Shown here: one piece after another, positions 7,932 to 13,522 of the stretch
Position numbering within the stretch: position 1 is the stretch's first letter
How the letters are laid out: every line of letters begins with the position of its first letter
Assembly: GCA_051881415.1 (NCBI GenBank)
Contig: JBJEPV010000057.1
Coordinates: 1 to 13,550 of the forward strand
Origin: Fimenecus sp051881415
GTDB lineage: Bacteria > Bacillota > Clostridia > Oscillospirales > Acutalibacteraceae
DNA: 13,550 nucleotides
Reading direction: 5' to 3'
The notes under the pieces: generated by a model
Told to the model about the DNA's origin: nothing
The model's input: only the letters and a program-made list of their open reading frames with translations
Database searches by the model: none
Translations under genes and position numbers: made by a program

Positions 7932-8435
7932 ATGAAAAAAGCAATTTCCGCAGTTTTGGCACTCGTGATGCTGGTTGTGCTTTGCGTACCCGCATTCGCG
8001 GCGGAGGCGTACATTGTAACAGACGGCGGCACGGGGGATTCGATTGTCAAAACCCAAACGACAACCGCAGGCGGCGACAGTGCAGAGAAATTTACCGTTT
8101 CCATTCCTGCCGAAACCACGATTCCGTGGCTGACCACAACGGCATATGACATTGCGTATACCGTAGAATCCCATTTGGCATACGGCAAGTATTTGACCGT
8201 AACCGTTGCAGACAGCGACGGGCAAAACAAAATGCTCTATACCCCCGAAGCGGGCGTAACGCTGGAATTGCCCTACACGCTCGGCGCAACCACCTATACC
8301 GCGGCGGGCCCCGTCGTTAATCCCGCGGCAACTGTCGCGGCGACAATTACCGTAGATGCAAATGATTGGAACAATGCCGTTATCGGCGAATATGCAGACA
8401 CGCTGACTTTCACCGTGAATGTAGTTACCGCGTAA
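7932..8435 (+). CDS. Small secreted beta-domain protein, paralogue 4
   Basis: A 167-residue protein. The start is ATG 7932, 9 nt after GAGGAG (7917-7922); the in-frame TTG at 7929 is less likely. Signal peptide 1-23 (CVPAFA). It keeps the N-terminal strand of paralogues 2 and 3 (T-D-G-G-T-G-D-S-I-V-K-T) but replaces their calcium-type loop with T-T-T-A-G-G-D-S-A, so that loop has been lost or was never there. The entry motif is F-T-V-S-I-P-A-E-T-T-I-P-W (54-66) with L instead of G after the W. The centre is Y-T-V-E-S-H-L-A-Y-G-K, and the end D-W-N-N-A-V-I-G-E-Y-A-D-T-L-T-F-T-V-N-V. Secreted, unanchored, function unknown. It bridges the 2/3 group and the 5/6 group in sequence. Confidence 0.88.
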   Translation: MKKAISAVLALVMLVVLCVPAFAAEAYIVTDGGTGDSIVKTQTTTAGGDSAEKFTVSIPAETTIPWLTTTAYDIAYTVESHLAYGKYLTVTVADSDGQNKMLYTPEAGVTLELPYTLGATTYTAAGPVVNPAATVAATITVDANDWNNAVIGEYADTLTFTVNVVTA

Positions 8436-8469
8436 CCGATTTCGATTTCGTTTTTGAGGAGAATGGACT

Positions 8470-8964
8470 ATGAAAAAGATTTTAGCAGTCGTTATGGCGC
8501 TTGCAATGCTGTTTGCGCTTTGCGTGCCGGCATTTGCGGGCACGATTACAGAGGGTACGCCTGACCCGAAAGAAGCGGTCGTACCGGTGAAGACCACCTA
8601 TTCCACAGGCGATGAAAGCTTTACCGTAACCTATCCCGCGGCGATGGAAATTCCGTGGGGCACCTTGGTTACCGATGCAAACGCGGCGTTTGACTATTCC
8701 GTGGTCAGCCAGTTGCAAACCGGCAAAACCATCACCGTTGCCGTGACGCCGACCAATCCCGTTATGACCTCTGCGGCAAGTGAAACCTTGGCATATGCCT
8801 TGGCGGGCGATGTCAATGTCACGACCGCAGCGGCAGTTGTCGCGGCAGGCGCATTCACCAAAACCGTGAAGGTCGATGTCGCACAGTCCGCTTGGGACGC
8901 GGCGGCAGTCAATGAATACACCGATACCGTAACCTTTGCCGTTACCGTAAACGCCGCACCGTAA
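8470..8964 (+). CDS. Small secreted beta-domain protein, paralogue 5
   Basis: A 164-residue protein, ATG 8470 with GAGGAG 8 nt before it. Its signal peptide (1-23) is nearly identical to that of paralogue 6. The N-terminal segment 24-48 is rich in P, T and K and unlike the DGGTGD strand of paralogues 2-4. The shared domain begins F-T-V-T-Y-P-A-A-M-E-I-P-W-G (51-64), with Y rather than I before P-A, as in the giant protein. The centre is Y-S-V-V-S-Q-L-Q-T-G-K-T-I-T-V-A-V and the end A-W-D-A-A-A-V-N-E-Y-T-D-T-V-T-F-A-V-T-V. It is rich in Ala, Thr and Val with no mature cysteine, typical of extended extracellular beta proteins. Its mixed features place it between the 2-4 group and the paralogue 6/giant group. 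Confidence 0.88.
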   Translation: MKKILAVVMALAMLFALCVPAFAGTITEGTPDPKEAVVPVKTTYSTGDESFTVTYPAAMEIPWGTLVTDANAAFDYSVVSQLQTGKTITVAVTPTNPVMTSAASETLAYALAGDVNVTTAAAVVAAGAFTKTVKVDVAQSAWDAAAVNEYTDTVTFAVTVNAAP

Positions 8965-9002
8965 CAAGTGCCGGATTTCAGCTTCAATAAGGAGAACGAA
9001 CC

Positions 9003-9485
9003 ATGAAAAAGATTTTAGCAGTCGTACTGGCGCTCACAATGCTGTTCGCGCTTTGCGTGCCGGCATTCGCGGCAGACCCGAATCCCATTACCAAAGATAC
9101 CGCACAAGCCGGTAGTGCCGATGTTATTACTACCTTTGTTGCGTCCGACGAAACCTATTCTGTGAGCTATCCTGCGGCAGTCAATGTCGCTTGGGGCGAT
9201 ACCGCCGCGCAGGACGCGAAATACACCGTTACAAGTGCGTTGCAAATCGGCGCAAAAATCACCGTCAGTGCAGCGGAAAATGCCGGCGGCACGATGACAG
9301 CGGCCGGTACGGCCGACACCCTGACCTTCACCGTACAAAACGGTGCGGCGCAGGATTTCACCGGTGTGAATACCGCAGTGGACAGCGCCACCACCGTGAC
9401 CATTGCGGATTTCAGCGGCGCGGCGGTCGGCACCTATACCGGCACCATGACCTACACCGTCGTGTATACCGCGCCCACCCCGTAA
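9003..9485 (+). CDS. Small secreted beta-domain protein, paralogue 6, closest to the giant protein's C-terminus
   Basis: A 160-residue protein, ATG 9003 with AAGGAG 8 nt before it. Signal peptide 1-23 (CVPAFA, cut before A24). The domain is Y-S-V-S-Y-P-A-A-V-N-V-A-W-G (52-65), then Y-T-V-T-S-A-L-Q-I-G-A-K-I-T-V-S-A-A, G-T-M-T-A-A-G-T-A-D-T-L-T-F, and a C-terminal G-T-Y-T-G-T-M-T-Y-T-V-V-Y-T. It aligns nearly without gaps to residues 1570-1682 of the giant protein, which has A-V-T-Y-P-A-D-V-Q-I-A-W and G-R-Y-T-G-T-I-Q-Y-T-V-A-Y-T. In both, the second W of the other paralogues is replaced by F (A-D-F-S-G-A-A-V-G here). This is the free-standing version of the giant's terminal domain; the two may interact or swap strands, which is inference. 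Confidence 0.9.
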   Translation: MKKILAVVLALTMLFALCVPAFAADPNPITKDTAQAGSADVITTFVASDETYSVSYPAAVNVAWGDTAAQDAKYTVTSALQIGAKITVSAAENAGGTMTAAGTADTLTFTVQNGAAQDFTGVNTAVDSATTVTIADFSGAAVGTYTGTMTYTVVYTAPTP

Positions 9486-9526
9486 CAGCGTAATGATTCG
9501 CATTTTCATTTCAGGGAGGTGATTTC

Positions 9527-10471
9527 ATGAAGAAGGCTTGCAGTGCAGTCCTTTGCGTGTTGCTGTGCTTTGCATTGCAAATCGGCGTTTTTGCCGAGGG
9601 CATGGAACTGAAAACGATTGTGCCGGAACAGCATGAAATTACCATTACGTACAACGAAGGCGGCTATGTGCTGTATGAAGACGAACTTGTCCCCAGCGGT
9701 ACGACCATTGTTGTCCCGCGGCACGGCGAGGTCAATTTGGAAATCATTTGCGGCGAAGACAGTCACATTGAGACCGTCACCGTCAATGACGAAGATGTCA
9801 CCGACCAATTGGAATACGGTGAATTGCCGCTGCATAATGTGTATACGGATTTAAACATCGTGTTCGGCTTTGCAGACTGTGTTCCGGAAACACCGCATCC
9901 CGACGAACACGACCCCTGCCACCGCTTCGCGTTGCAGGGCGGCGTATACAGCGGCGACAAAGACACCCCCTTGCCCGAAGCAAACCTGTGTTTTGATTTC
10001 GGTGAGCTCGAAGCAACCGCCGACGGCGACGGGCAGTATGCTGTTCCCGTGATAAAAGACGGCCGGCACCGTGTCGAAATCCAAAACCGTGACGGCGAGG
10101 TCGTCGGACGGGAGAGCTTTGTGATTGAAGTGCGCGCGGACGCGACGCAAACCACTGTGGAAACCTTGGAAGACGGCACACAGGTTGTTGTGGTGCCCGA
10201 GGGCACAGAACTTGCGTATTTGGATTTTATTGTCAATGCAGACGGCTCTGTGACGATTGTGCCGGGCGCACCCGCGCAACCGCCGGAAAATCCCCCTGCG
10301 GACATCGGCGAAATCATCAAAGACAATCCCGTCATTATCAAAACAGGCGCGTTTATTCGTGAAAATCCCGTAGAAGCCGCCGTACTGTTCGGTTTTGCCT
10401 TCTTCCTGTTGCTGTTCCTGTTTGTGCGCAGACGCAAAAAGGACGAGGAGGACGACGGGCAGACCGCGTAA
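9527..10471 (+). CDS. Secreted protein with a C-terminal membrane anchor, last gene of the surface operon
   Basis: A 314-residue protein, ATG 9527 preceded by GGGAGGTGAT (9514-9523), the best ribosome site in the operon. Signal peptide 1-23 (cut VFA-EG). Residues 28-115 resemble a Gram-positive surface beta repeat (I-T-Y-N-E-G-G, V-P-S-G-T-T-I-V-V, V-T-V-N-D-E-D-V-T, N-V-Y-T-D-L-N-I-V-F). Residues 135-202 look like a carboxypeptidase-regulatory or Cna-B-type fold (L-Q-G-G-V-Y-S, D-G-D-G-Q-Y-A-V-P-V, G-R-H-R-V-E-I). A Pro-rich linker (247-258) leads to a membrane helix (282-300) and the tail RRRKKDEEDD. The four mature cysteines (75, 118, 131, 155) could form disulfides. There is no LPXTG, so anchoring is by the helix, not a sortase. 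It lacks the domain shared by its six neighbours; as the anchored member it could tether the assembly to the membrane, which is inferred. Confidence 0.87.
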   Translation: MKKACSAVLCVLLCFALQIGVFAEGMELKTIVPEQHEITITYNEGGYVLYEDELVPSGTTIVVPRHGEVNLEIICGEDSHIETVTVNDEDVTDQLEYGELPLHNVYTDLNIVFGFADCVPETPHPDEHDPCHRFALQGGVYSGDKDTPLPEANLCFDFGELEATADGDGQYAVPVIKDGRHRVEIQNRDGEVVGRESFVIEVRADATQTTVETLEDGTQVVVVPEGTELAYLDFIVNADGSVTIVPGAPAQPPENPPADIGEIIKDNPVIIKTGAFIRENPVEAAVLFGFAFFLLLFLFVRRRKKDEEDDGQTA

Positions 10472-10490
10472 TGCTTACAAAACAAATTAC

Positions 10491-10521
10491 GCCCCGATGC
10501 GATTGCATCGGGGCATTTTTT
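10491..10521 (+). terminator. Intrinsic terminator of the surface operon, possibly bidirectional
   Basis: A perfect 10-bp stem GCCCCGATGC (10491-10500) / GCATCGGGGC (10505-10514) with loop GATT is followed by A and six T (10516-10521). It sits 20 bp after the stop of the anchored protein gene. On the minus strand the same hairpin is followed by a looser T-rich run and could also stop the histidine kinase transcript, whose stop is at 10545. Confidence 0.92.
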
Positions 10522-10544
10522 GCTTTTATAGGGGGAAGGCGGCG

Positions 10545-11999
10545 CTACTGTGCACAAAGCACATCAAACCAAAACGCCACACCGCCGGCGCGGTTTTCGA
10601 CGCCGTAGGCGGCTTTGTGTAATTTTTGAATTTCGCTGACGATAGACAGCCCCAAGCCGAACCGGCCTTCTTTACGGGAGTGGGATTTGTCGGCGCGGTA
10701 AAAACTGTCCCAAATTTTTCCGATGTCTTCGTCTGCAATCGGCTCGCCCGTGTTCAACACGGTGATGCGCCAAAAATCCCCGTTTTTCTCGGCTTGCAGG
10801 GTAATTTTCTTTTCGCCGGCGGCGTGCGAAACCGCGTTGGAAAGATAGTTATTGAGAACCATTTGTATTTTTACGCGGTCGGCAAAGCACATACAGGGGT
10901 GCGGCACATTTGCTGCAAACGCAATGCCCTTTTCCGAGAATTTCAGCGCATTCGCGCGGGCGTAATCTTCACAAAGCGCGGCAAAATCGAATGTTTCCCG
11001 CTGAATTTGCATACTGCCCGACTCATATTGCGACAATTCCAAAAGTTGGAGCACCAACGCATTCATTTTTTCCGATTCGGAAACAATAATATCGCAGTAT
11101 TCCTCCGCTTTTGCGGTGTTGCCGCTTTCGCAGAGCAGCTTTGCGCCCTCGGCGTAGCCCCGCACAATCGAAATCGGCGTTTTCAGCTCGTGCGAGACAT
11201 TGGAAATAAAGTCCTTGCGCATTTTGTCCACGCGCTGTTCGTGTTCAATATCGCTTTGCAGCTTGCGGTTTTTCTCGCTCAAATCGGCAAGGGTCGCTTC
11301 CAGCGACGAGGAAAGCCGGTTGATACTGCCGGCAAGCTCGCCGATTTCGTCGCGCGTTTCGGCGGTGCATTTGTGGGAAAAGTCCGTTTCGGCAATGTTT
11401 TTGGTGACATTGCGCATTTCAATCAGCGGTTTTGTAAAGCGCTTGGAGTAAAAATATACGGCAAACAGCGCCAAAACAAGCGCGGCAATGCCCGTGCCTG
11501 TGGTGACGGCAATCGCGGCGTTGGCGTTGTCATCAATCGTGCTTTTGCGGCTGTACATTTCCACCGTGCCGCCGAAGGAGAGTTGCCGCACATAGACGAT
11601 ATACTGCGCATTTTGCCGTTCAAACACCTGCGTTTCAAAGTAGGAGCCGTCTGCAAATTCGCGGCGGTCTTTCATCGTGACCTTGCCGCCGCCCGCAAAA
11701 ATCTGTTCCTTGCCGTGATACAGCGTTTCCCCTTTTTCGGAATACAGGTCAATGCTTAACCCGTTGCTTTTTTCCAATGCCGCAAGGTGCGCGGGCAGGT
11801 CTGCGGCGGTGATGTCCAGCGCGTCAATCGCCTCGGCGACAGTTTGCATATTTTGGCGCGTGTTATACGCATATACTGCGGGCAGATACCAACGGTTGAG
11901 CCCCAACAGCACCAACACGGCAAGCAAAAAAATTGCACCGATTTGCAAAAACAGCCGCACGCGAATGCTGACAAAGCGTTTTTCTTGTTTCTTACGCAT
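10545..11999 (-). CDS. HAMP-domain sensor histidine kinase
   Basis: A 484-residue membrane kinase paired with the response regulator that overlaps it. The start is ATG at 11999, preceded on the minus strand by AGGAG with a 7-nt spacer; an upstream in-frame ATG (12029) has no such site. Residues 15-37 and 162-185 are membrane helices flanking an extracellular sensor of about 125 residues with no family I can name. HAMP and coiled linker run 186-262. The phosphoacceptor is H270 in S-H-E-L-K-T-P; the N box has N384 and N388 (L-N-N-Y-L-S-N-A). The G1 box reads V-L-N-T-G-E-P-I (414-421), with N in place of the usual D, a form I know from VanS-like kinases, and the G2 box is G-R-F-G-L-G-L-S. It should autophosphorylate and pass phosphate to the regulator. 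The signal is unknown; possible targets include the convergent surface operon. Confidence 0.95.
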   Translation of the reverse strand: MRKKQEKRFVSIRVRLFLQIGAIFLLAVLVLLGLNRWYLPAVYAYNTRQNMQTVAEAIDALDITAADLPAHLAALEKSNGLSIDLYSEKGETLYHGKEQIFAGGGKVTMKDRREFADGSYFETQVFERQNAQYIVYVRQLSFGGTVEMYSRKSTIDDNANAAIAVTTGTGIAALVLALFAVYFYSKRFTKPLIEMRNVTKNIAETDFSHKCTAETRDEIGELAGSINRLSSSLEATLADLSEKNRKLQSDIEHEQRVDKMRKDFISNVSHELKTPISIVRGYAEGAKLLCESGNTAKAEEYCDIIVSESEKMNALVLQLLELSQYESGSMQIQRETFDFAALCEDYARANALKFSEKGIAFAANVPHPCMCFADRVKIQMVLNNYLSNAVSHAAGEKKITLQAEKNGDFWRITVLNTGEPIADEDIGKIWDSFYRADKSHSRKEGRFGLGLSIVSEIQKLHKAAYGVENRAGGVAFWFDVLCAQ

Positions 12000-12672
12000 G
12001 GTCGCTCTCCTGAATTTTGTAGCCGACACCGTACACAGTCTTCAAATGCGCTGTGCCCCACGCGCCGAGCTTCGTACGCAACCGCGCCACATGGGAATCC
12101 ACCGTGCGCGTGTCGCCGAAATAGTCAAAGCCCCAAATGTCATCCAGCAGCTGCTCGCGATTATATACCCGCCCGACATTGGAAAGCAGTTTGATTAAAA
12201 TGTTATATTCCTTTAAGGTCAGCAAAACCGGCTCGCCGTCGATTTTGACCTCGTGGGCAACGGCGTCCACCGTTAAGCCCCAATAGTCCGCCGCGCTCGG
12301 TGCGGCGGCACAGCGACGGCGCAAAAGCGCTTCGGCGCGCTTGACAAGTACCACGGGGCTGAACGGCTTTGTGACATATTCGTCCGCGCCCGCTTCAAAG
12401 CCCGTCAGCTGGTCAAATTCCTGCCCGCGCGCCGACAACAGAATAATCGGCACATCGGACTGCTTGCGAATTTCGCGCGTGACCGCCCAGCCGTCAAGTT
12501 CGGGCATCATAATATCCAAGATGAGCAACGCCGTGTCGGGATTTTCACGGAACAGTTTGAGCGCCGCGTCGCCGTCTGCCGCCGCGAGCGTTTCGTGCCC
12601 CGCGTTTTCCAAAAAATCGCATACCAACTGCCGAATGAGCTGTTCGTCATCGGCGACCAAAATTTTTGCCAT
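11992..12672 (-). CDS. OmpR/PhoB-family response regulator
   Basis: A 226-residue DNA-binding regulator. I place the start at ATG 12672 (M-A-K-I-L-V-A-D-D-E), the normal N-terminus of the family; the longer frame adds 24 residues that overlap the promoter and hairpin. A weak GGTGAT lies just upstream. Receiver domain 1-118 has the acidic pair D8/D9, phosphoacceptor D53 (L-I-L-D-I-M-M-P), S80 and K102 (Y-V-T-K-P-F). The winged helix spans about 130-222, with T-L-K-E-Y-N-I-L and T-V-D-S-H-V-A-R-L-R-T-K-L as recognition elements and V-Y-G-V-G-Y-K at the wing. Its last 8 bp overlap the kinase start, so the two are translationally coupled. Length and motifs are complete. Its DNA targets cannot be read from the window. 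Confidence 0.96.
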   Translation of the reverse strand: MAKILVADDEQLIRQLVCDFLENAGHETLAAADGDAALKLFRENPDTALLILDIMMPELDGWAVTREIRKQSDVPIILLSARGQEFDQLTGFEAGADEYVTKPFSPVVLVKRAEALLRRRCAAAPSAADYWGLTVDAVAHEVKIDGEPVLLTLKEYNILIKLLSNVGRVYNREQLLDDIWGFDYFGDTRTVDSHVARLRTKLGAWGTAHLKTVYGVGYKIQESDHA

Positions 12673-12697
12673 ACATATCACCACACAAGAGCCGCTG

Positions 12698-12740
12698 AAA
12701 AAAGCCGTCCTTTTTTGCCATTGTAGCATAAAAGGACGGC
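12698..12740 (-). terminator. Intrinsic terminator of the queT-family gene
   Basis: An 11-bp perfect stem, GCCGTCCTTTT (12704-12714) with AAAAGGACGGC (12730-12740), has a 15-nt loop. On the minus strand it is followed by six T (12703-12698). It lies 14 bp beyond the queT stop codon, as expected for that gene's terminator, and separates it from the two-component genes. Confidence 0.8.
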
Positions 12741-12749
12741 GCATTGCAA
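12720..12749 (-). promoter_or_regulatory. Promoter of the two-component operon, inside the upstream terminator
   Basis: On the minus strand TTGCAA (12749-12744) and TACAAT (12725-12720) are 18 bp apart, and the -10 has the extended form TGCTACAAT. The -10 lies in the loop of the hairpin at 12704-12740, so the start site would be near 12713, about 40 nt before ATG 12672. The -35 matches four of six consensus bases. Confidence 0.6.
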
Positions 12750-12753
12750 CCGA

Positions 12754-13281
12754 TTATTTTGTTTTTACAAATTGCGTTTTCTTTAAAAGCGGCGTTTTCT
12801 CCACCGCTAAAAACAGCGGAATCCCGCCGACATAGCAGACAACAAGTTCCCCTAAGCCCACCCAAAGGGCATTGATAAGGTAGCCCGTCACCGTAAAGCC
12901 CTCGGGCAAAAACACGGCGATTTCCGCACCGACAATCAGCGCGTTAAACAGCACGGGGAAAAACAGCGACAAAAGCGGCAGATTTTGAAATCGGATTTTG
13001 CGTGTCAAATACGAGCACCCCGCCGCAAGCAAGGTGGCAAGCGTGCCGCAGACAATGTCAATCATGCCGTACGGACTGCCGAGGTTGCCGAGAAAGCACC
13101 CGATGGTAAGTCCGGGAATGGCCGCCGGCGTAAAGACCGCCAGCACCGTGAGCGCTTCGGAAAACCGAAACTGCACACTGCCGTAGGCAAGGTTCAAGAG
13201 CCCTGCCGCATAGGTCAGCGCGGCATACAGCGCCGCAATGACCGCGCCCTGCACGAGGAACATGGTTTGTTTTCTTTGCAT
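12754..13281 (-). CDS. queT: QueT-family transporter, probable preQ1/queuosine-precursor ECF substrate-binding subunit
   Basis: A 175-residue integral membrane protein. ATG 13281 follows AAGGAG with a 9-nt spacer; the in-frame TTG at 13287 is too close to that site. It has about five or six hydrophobic helices. Q-F-R-F-S-E-A-L-T-V-L followed by F-T-P-A-A-I-P-G-L-T-I-G-C-F-L-G-N-L is the recognisable signature of the QueT (COG4708) family, which I know as the substrate-specific subunit of energy-coupling-factor transporters for queuosine precursors. The later G-S-P-Y-G-M-I-D-I-V-C-G-T-L-A-T-L also fits. The ECF module (EcfA/A'/T) is not in the window and would be shared from elsewhere. The structured leader upstream resembles a preQ1 riboswitch, which agrees with the substrate. 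It has its own promoter and terminator. Confidence 0.9.
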   Translation of the reverse strand: MQRKQTMFLVQGAVIAALYAALTYAAGLLNLAYGSVQFRFSEALTVLAVFTPAAIPGLTIGCFLGNLGSPYGMIDIVCGTLATLLAAGCSYLTRKIRFQNLPLLSLFFPVLFNALIVGAEIAVFLPEGFTVTGYLINALWVGLGELVVCYVGGIPLFLAVEKTPLLKKTQFVKTK

Positions 13282-13290
13282 ATTCAATTT

Positions 13291-13350
13291 CTCCTTAGTT
13301 TTGTTTGGTGCCGTTTGACGGCACCGGTCGGGATGGTTCCGAACCGACCG
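13291..13350 (-). promoter_or_regulatory. Candidate preQ1 riboswitch in the queT leader
   Basis: On the minus strand a hairpin GGUCGG (13349-13344) / CCGACC (13331-13326) has a 12-nt loop UUCGGAACCAUC, followed without a gap by a second hairpin GGUGCCG-UCAAA-CGGCACC (13325-13307) and then the A-rich tail AAACAAAACUAAGGAG, which contains the ribosome site. The GG-UUC...AxC-CC loop length and the ACAAAACUAAGGAG tail resemble preQ1 class I aptamers, which commonly control queT genes by masking the ribosome site. The second hairpin is not part of the minimal class I fold, so it may be an insertion or a different preQ1 class. No terminator follows, so control would be translational. Confidence 0.55.
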
Positions 13351-13380
13351 CCCGAATAGAAAAGATTTTCAGGCAGAGCA

Positions 13381-13409
13381 ATCGTACAGCAAACACCGAT
13401 TTTTGTCAA
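13381..13409 (-). promoter_or_regulatory. Promoter of the queT gene
   Basis: On the minus strand TTGACA (13409-13404) and TACGAT (13386-13381) are separated by 17 bp. The -35 is perfect and the -10 matches four of six bases. The start would be near 13374, giving a leader of about 93 nt that contains both hairpins of the candidate riboswitch. Confidence 0.75.
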
Positions 13410-13450
13410 GGGGGAAAAAGAAAATGGGGGTTTGTGGAGGTAATTTGTAC

Positions 13451-13522
13451 GGTAGGGCGGGGGCTTGCTCCCGCCGTCAATTCACATCGAACCCCGCGGC
13501 GGGAGCAAGCCCCCGCCCTACC
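13451..13522. repeat. Perfect 26-bp inverted repeat, REP/MITE-like
   Basis: Arm 13451-13476 is the exact reverse complement of arm 13497-13522, with a 20-nt spacer. The arm sequence is of the GTAGGGCGGGGGCTTGCTCC type, a pattern I associate with dispersed GC-rich repeats in clostridial genomes. Each arm is itself nearly palindromic: GGCGGGGGC-TT-GCTCCCGCC pairs over 9 positions with one G-T. There is no T-run on either strand, so it is not a typical terminator. It is far more GC-rich than its surroundings. Confidence 0.8.

Larger units (their letters stand above)
6354..9485 (+). repeat. Tandem array of six paralogous genes
   Basis: Six consecutive genes of 147-175 codons, separated by 26-38 bp, encode the same layout: a 23-residue signal peptide, a variable N-terminal segment and one shared beta domain. 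Similarity is graded, highest for neighbours 2 and 3, with 5 and 6 sharing almost the same signal peptide, which fits repeated tandem duplication followed by divergence. All keep intact frames and ribosome sites, so selection has kept all six. Confidence 0.85.

Noticed and set aside
6354..9485. CRISPR or direct DNA repeat array
   Set aside because: The periodicity of about 500 bp comes from tandem paralogous genes with their own starts and stops, not from short repeats and spacers.
6354..9485. Lipoprotein signal peptides, because of the Cys in ALCVPAFA
   Set aside because: The residue before Cys is Leu, which does not fit a lipobox, and a good signal peptidase I site AFA follows five residues later.
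5575..9485. WxL-domain proteins
   Set aside because: The conserved W in the entry motif and the Y-x-G-T-x-x-Y-T-V end recall WxL beta proteins, but the two W-x-L motifs are absent and no DUF916-type partner is encoded.
10260..10471. Sortase-anchored (LPXTG) C-terminus of the last operon protein
   Set aside because: There is a hydrophobic helix and a basic tail but no LPXTG or clear variant before it, and the tail is longer and more acidic than usual for sortase substrates.
10626..11759. A 377-codon plus-strand open frame opposite the histidine kinase
   Set aside because: The minus strand here encodes a kinase with every conserved box; the plus frame shows no recognisable domain and is a shadow.
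13451..13522. Intrinsic terminator
   Set aside because: The stem is very stable but no U-tract follows on either strand, and the sequence has the character of a dispersed repeat.
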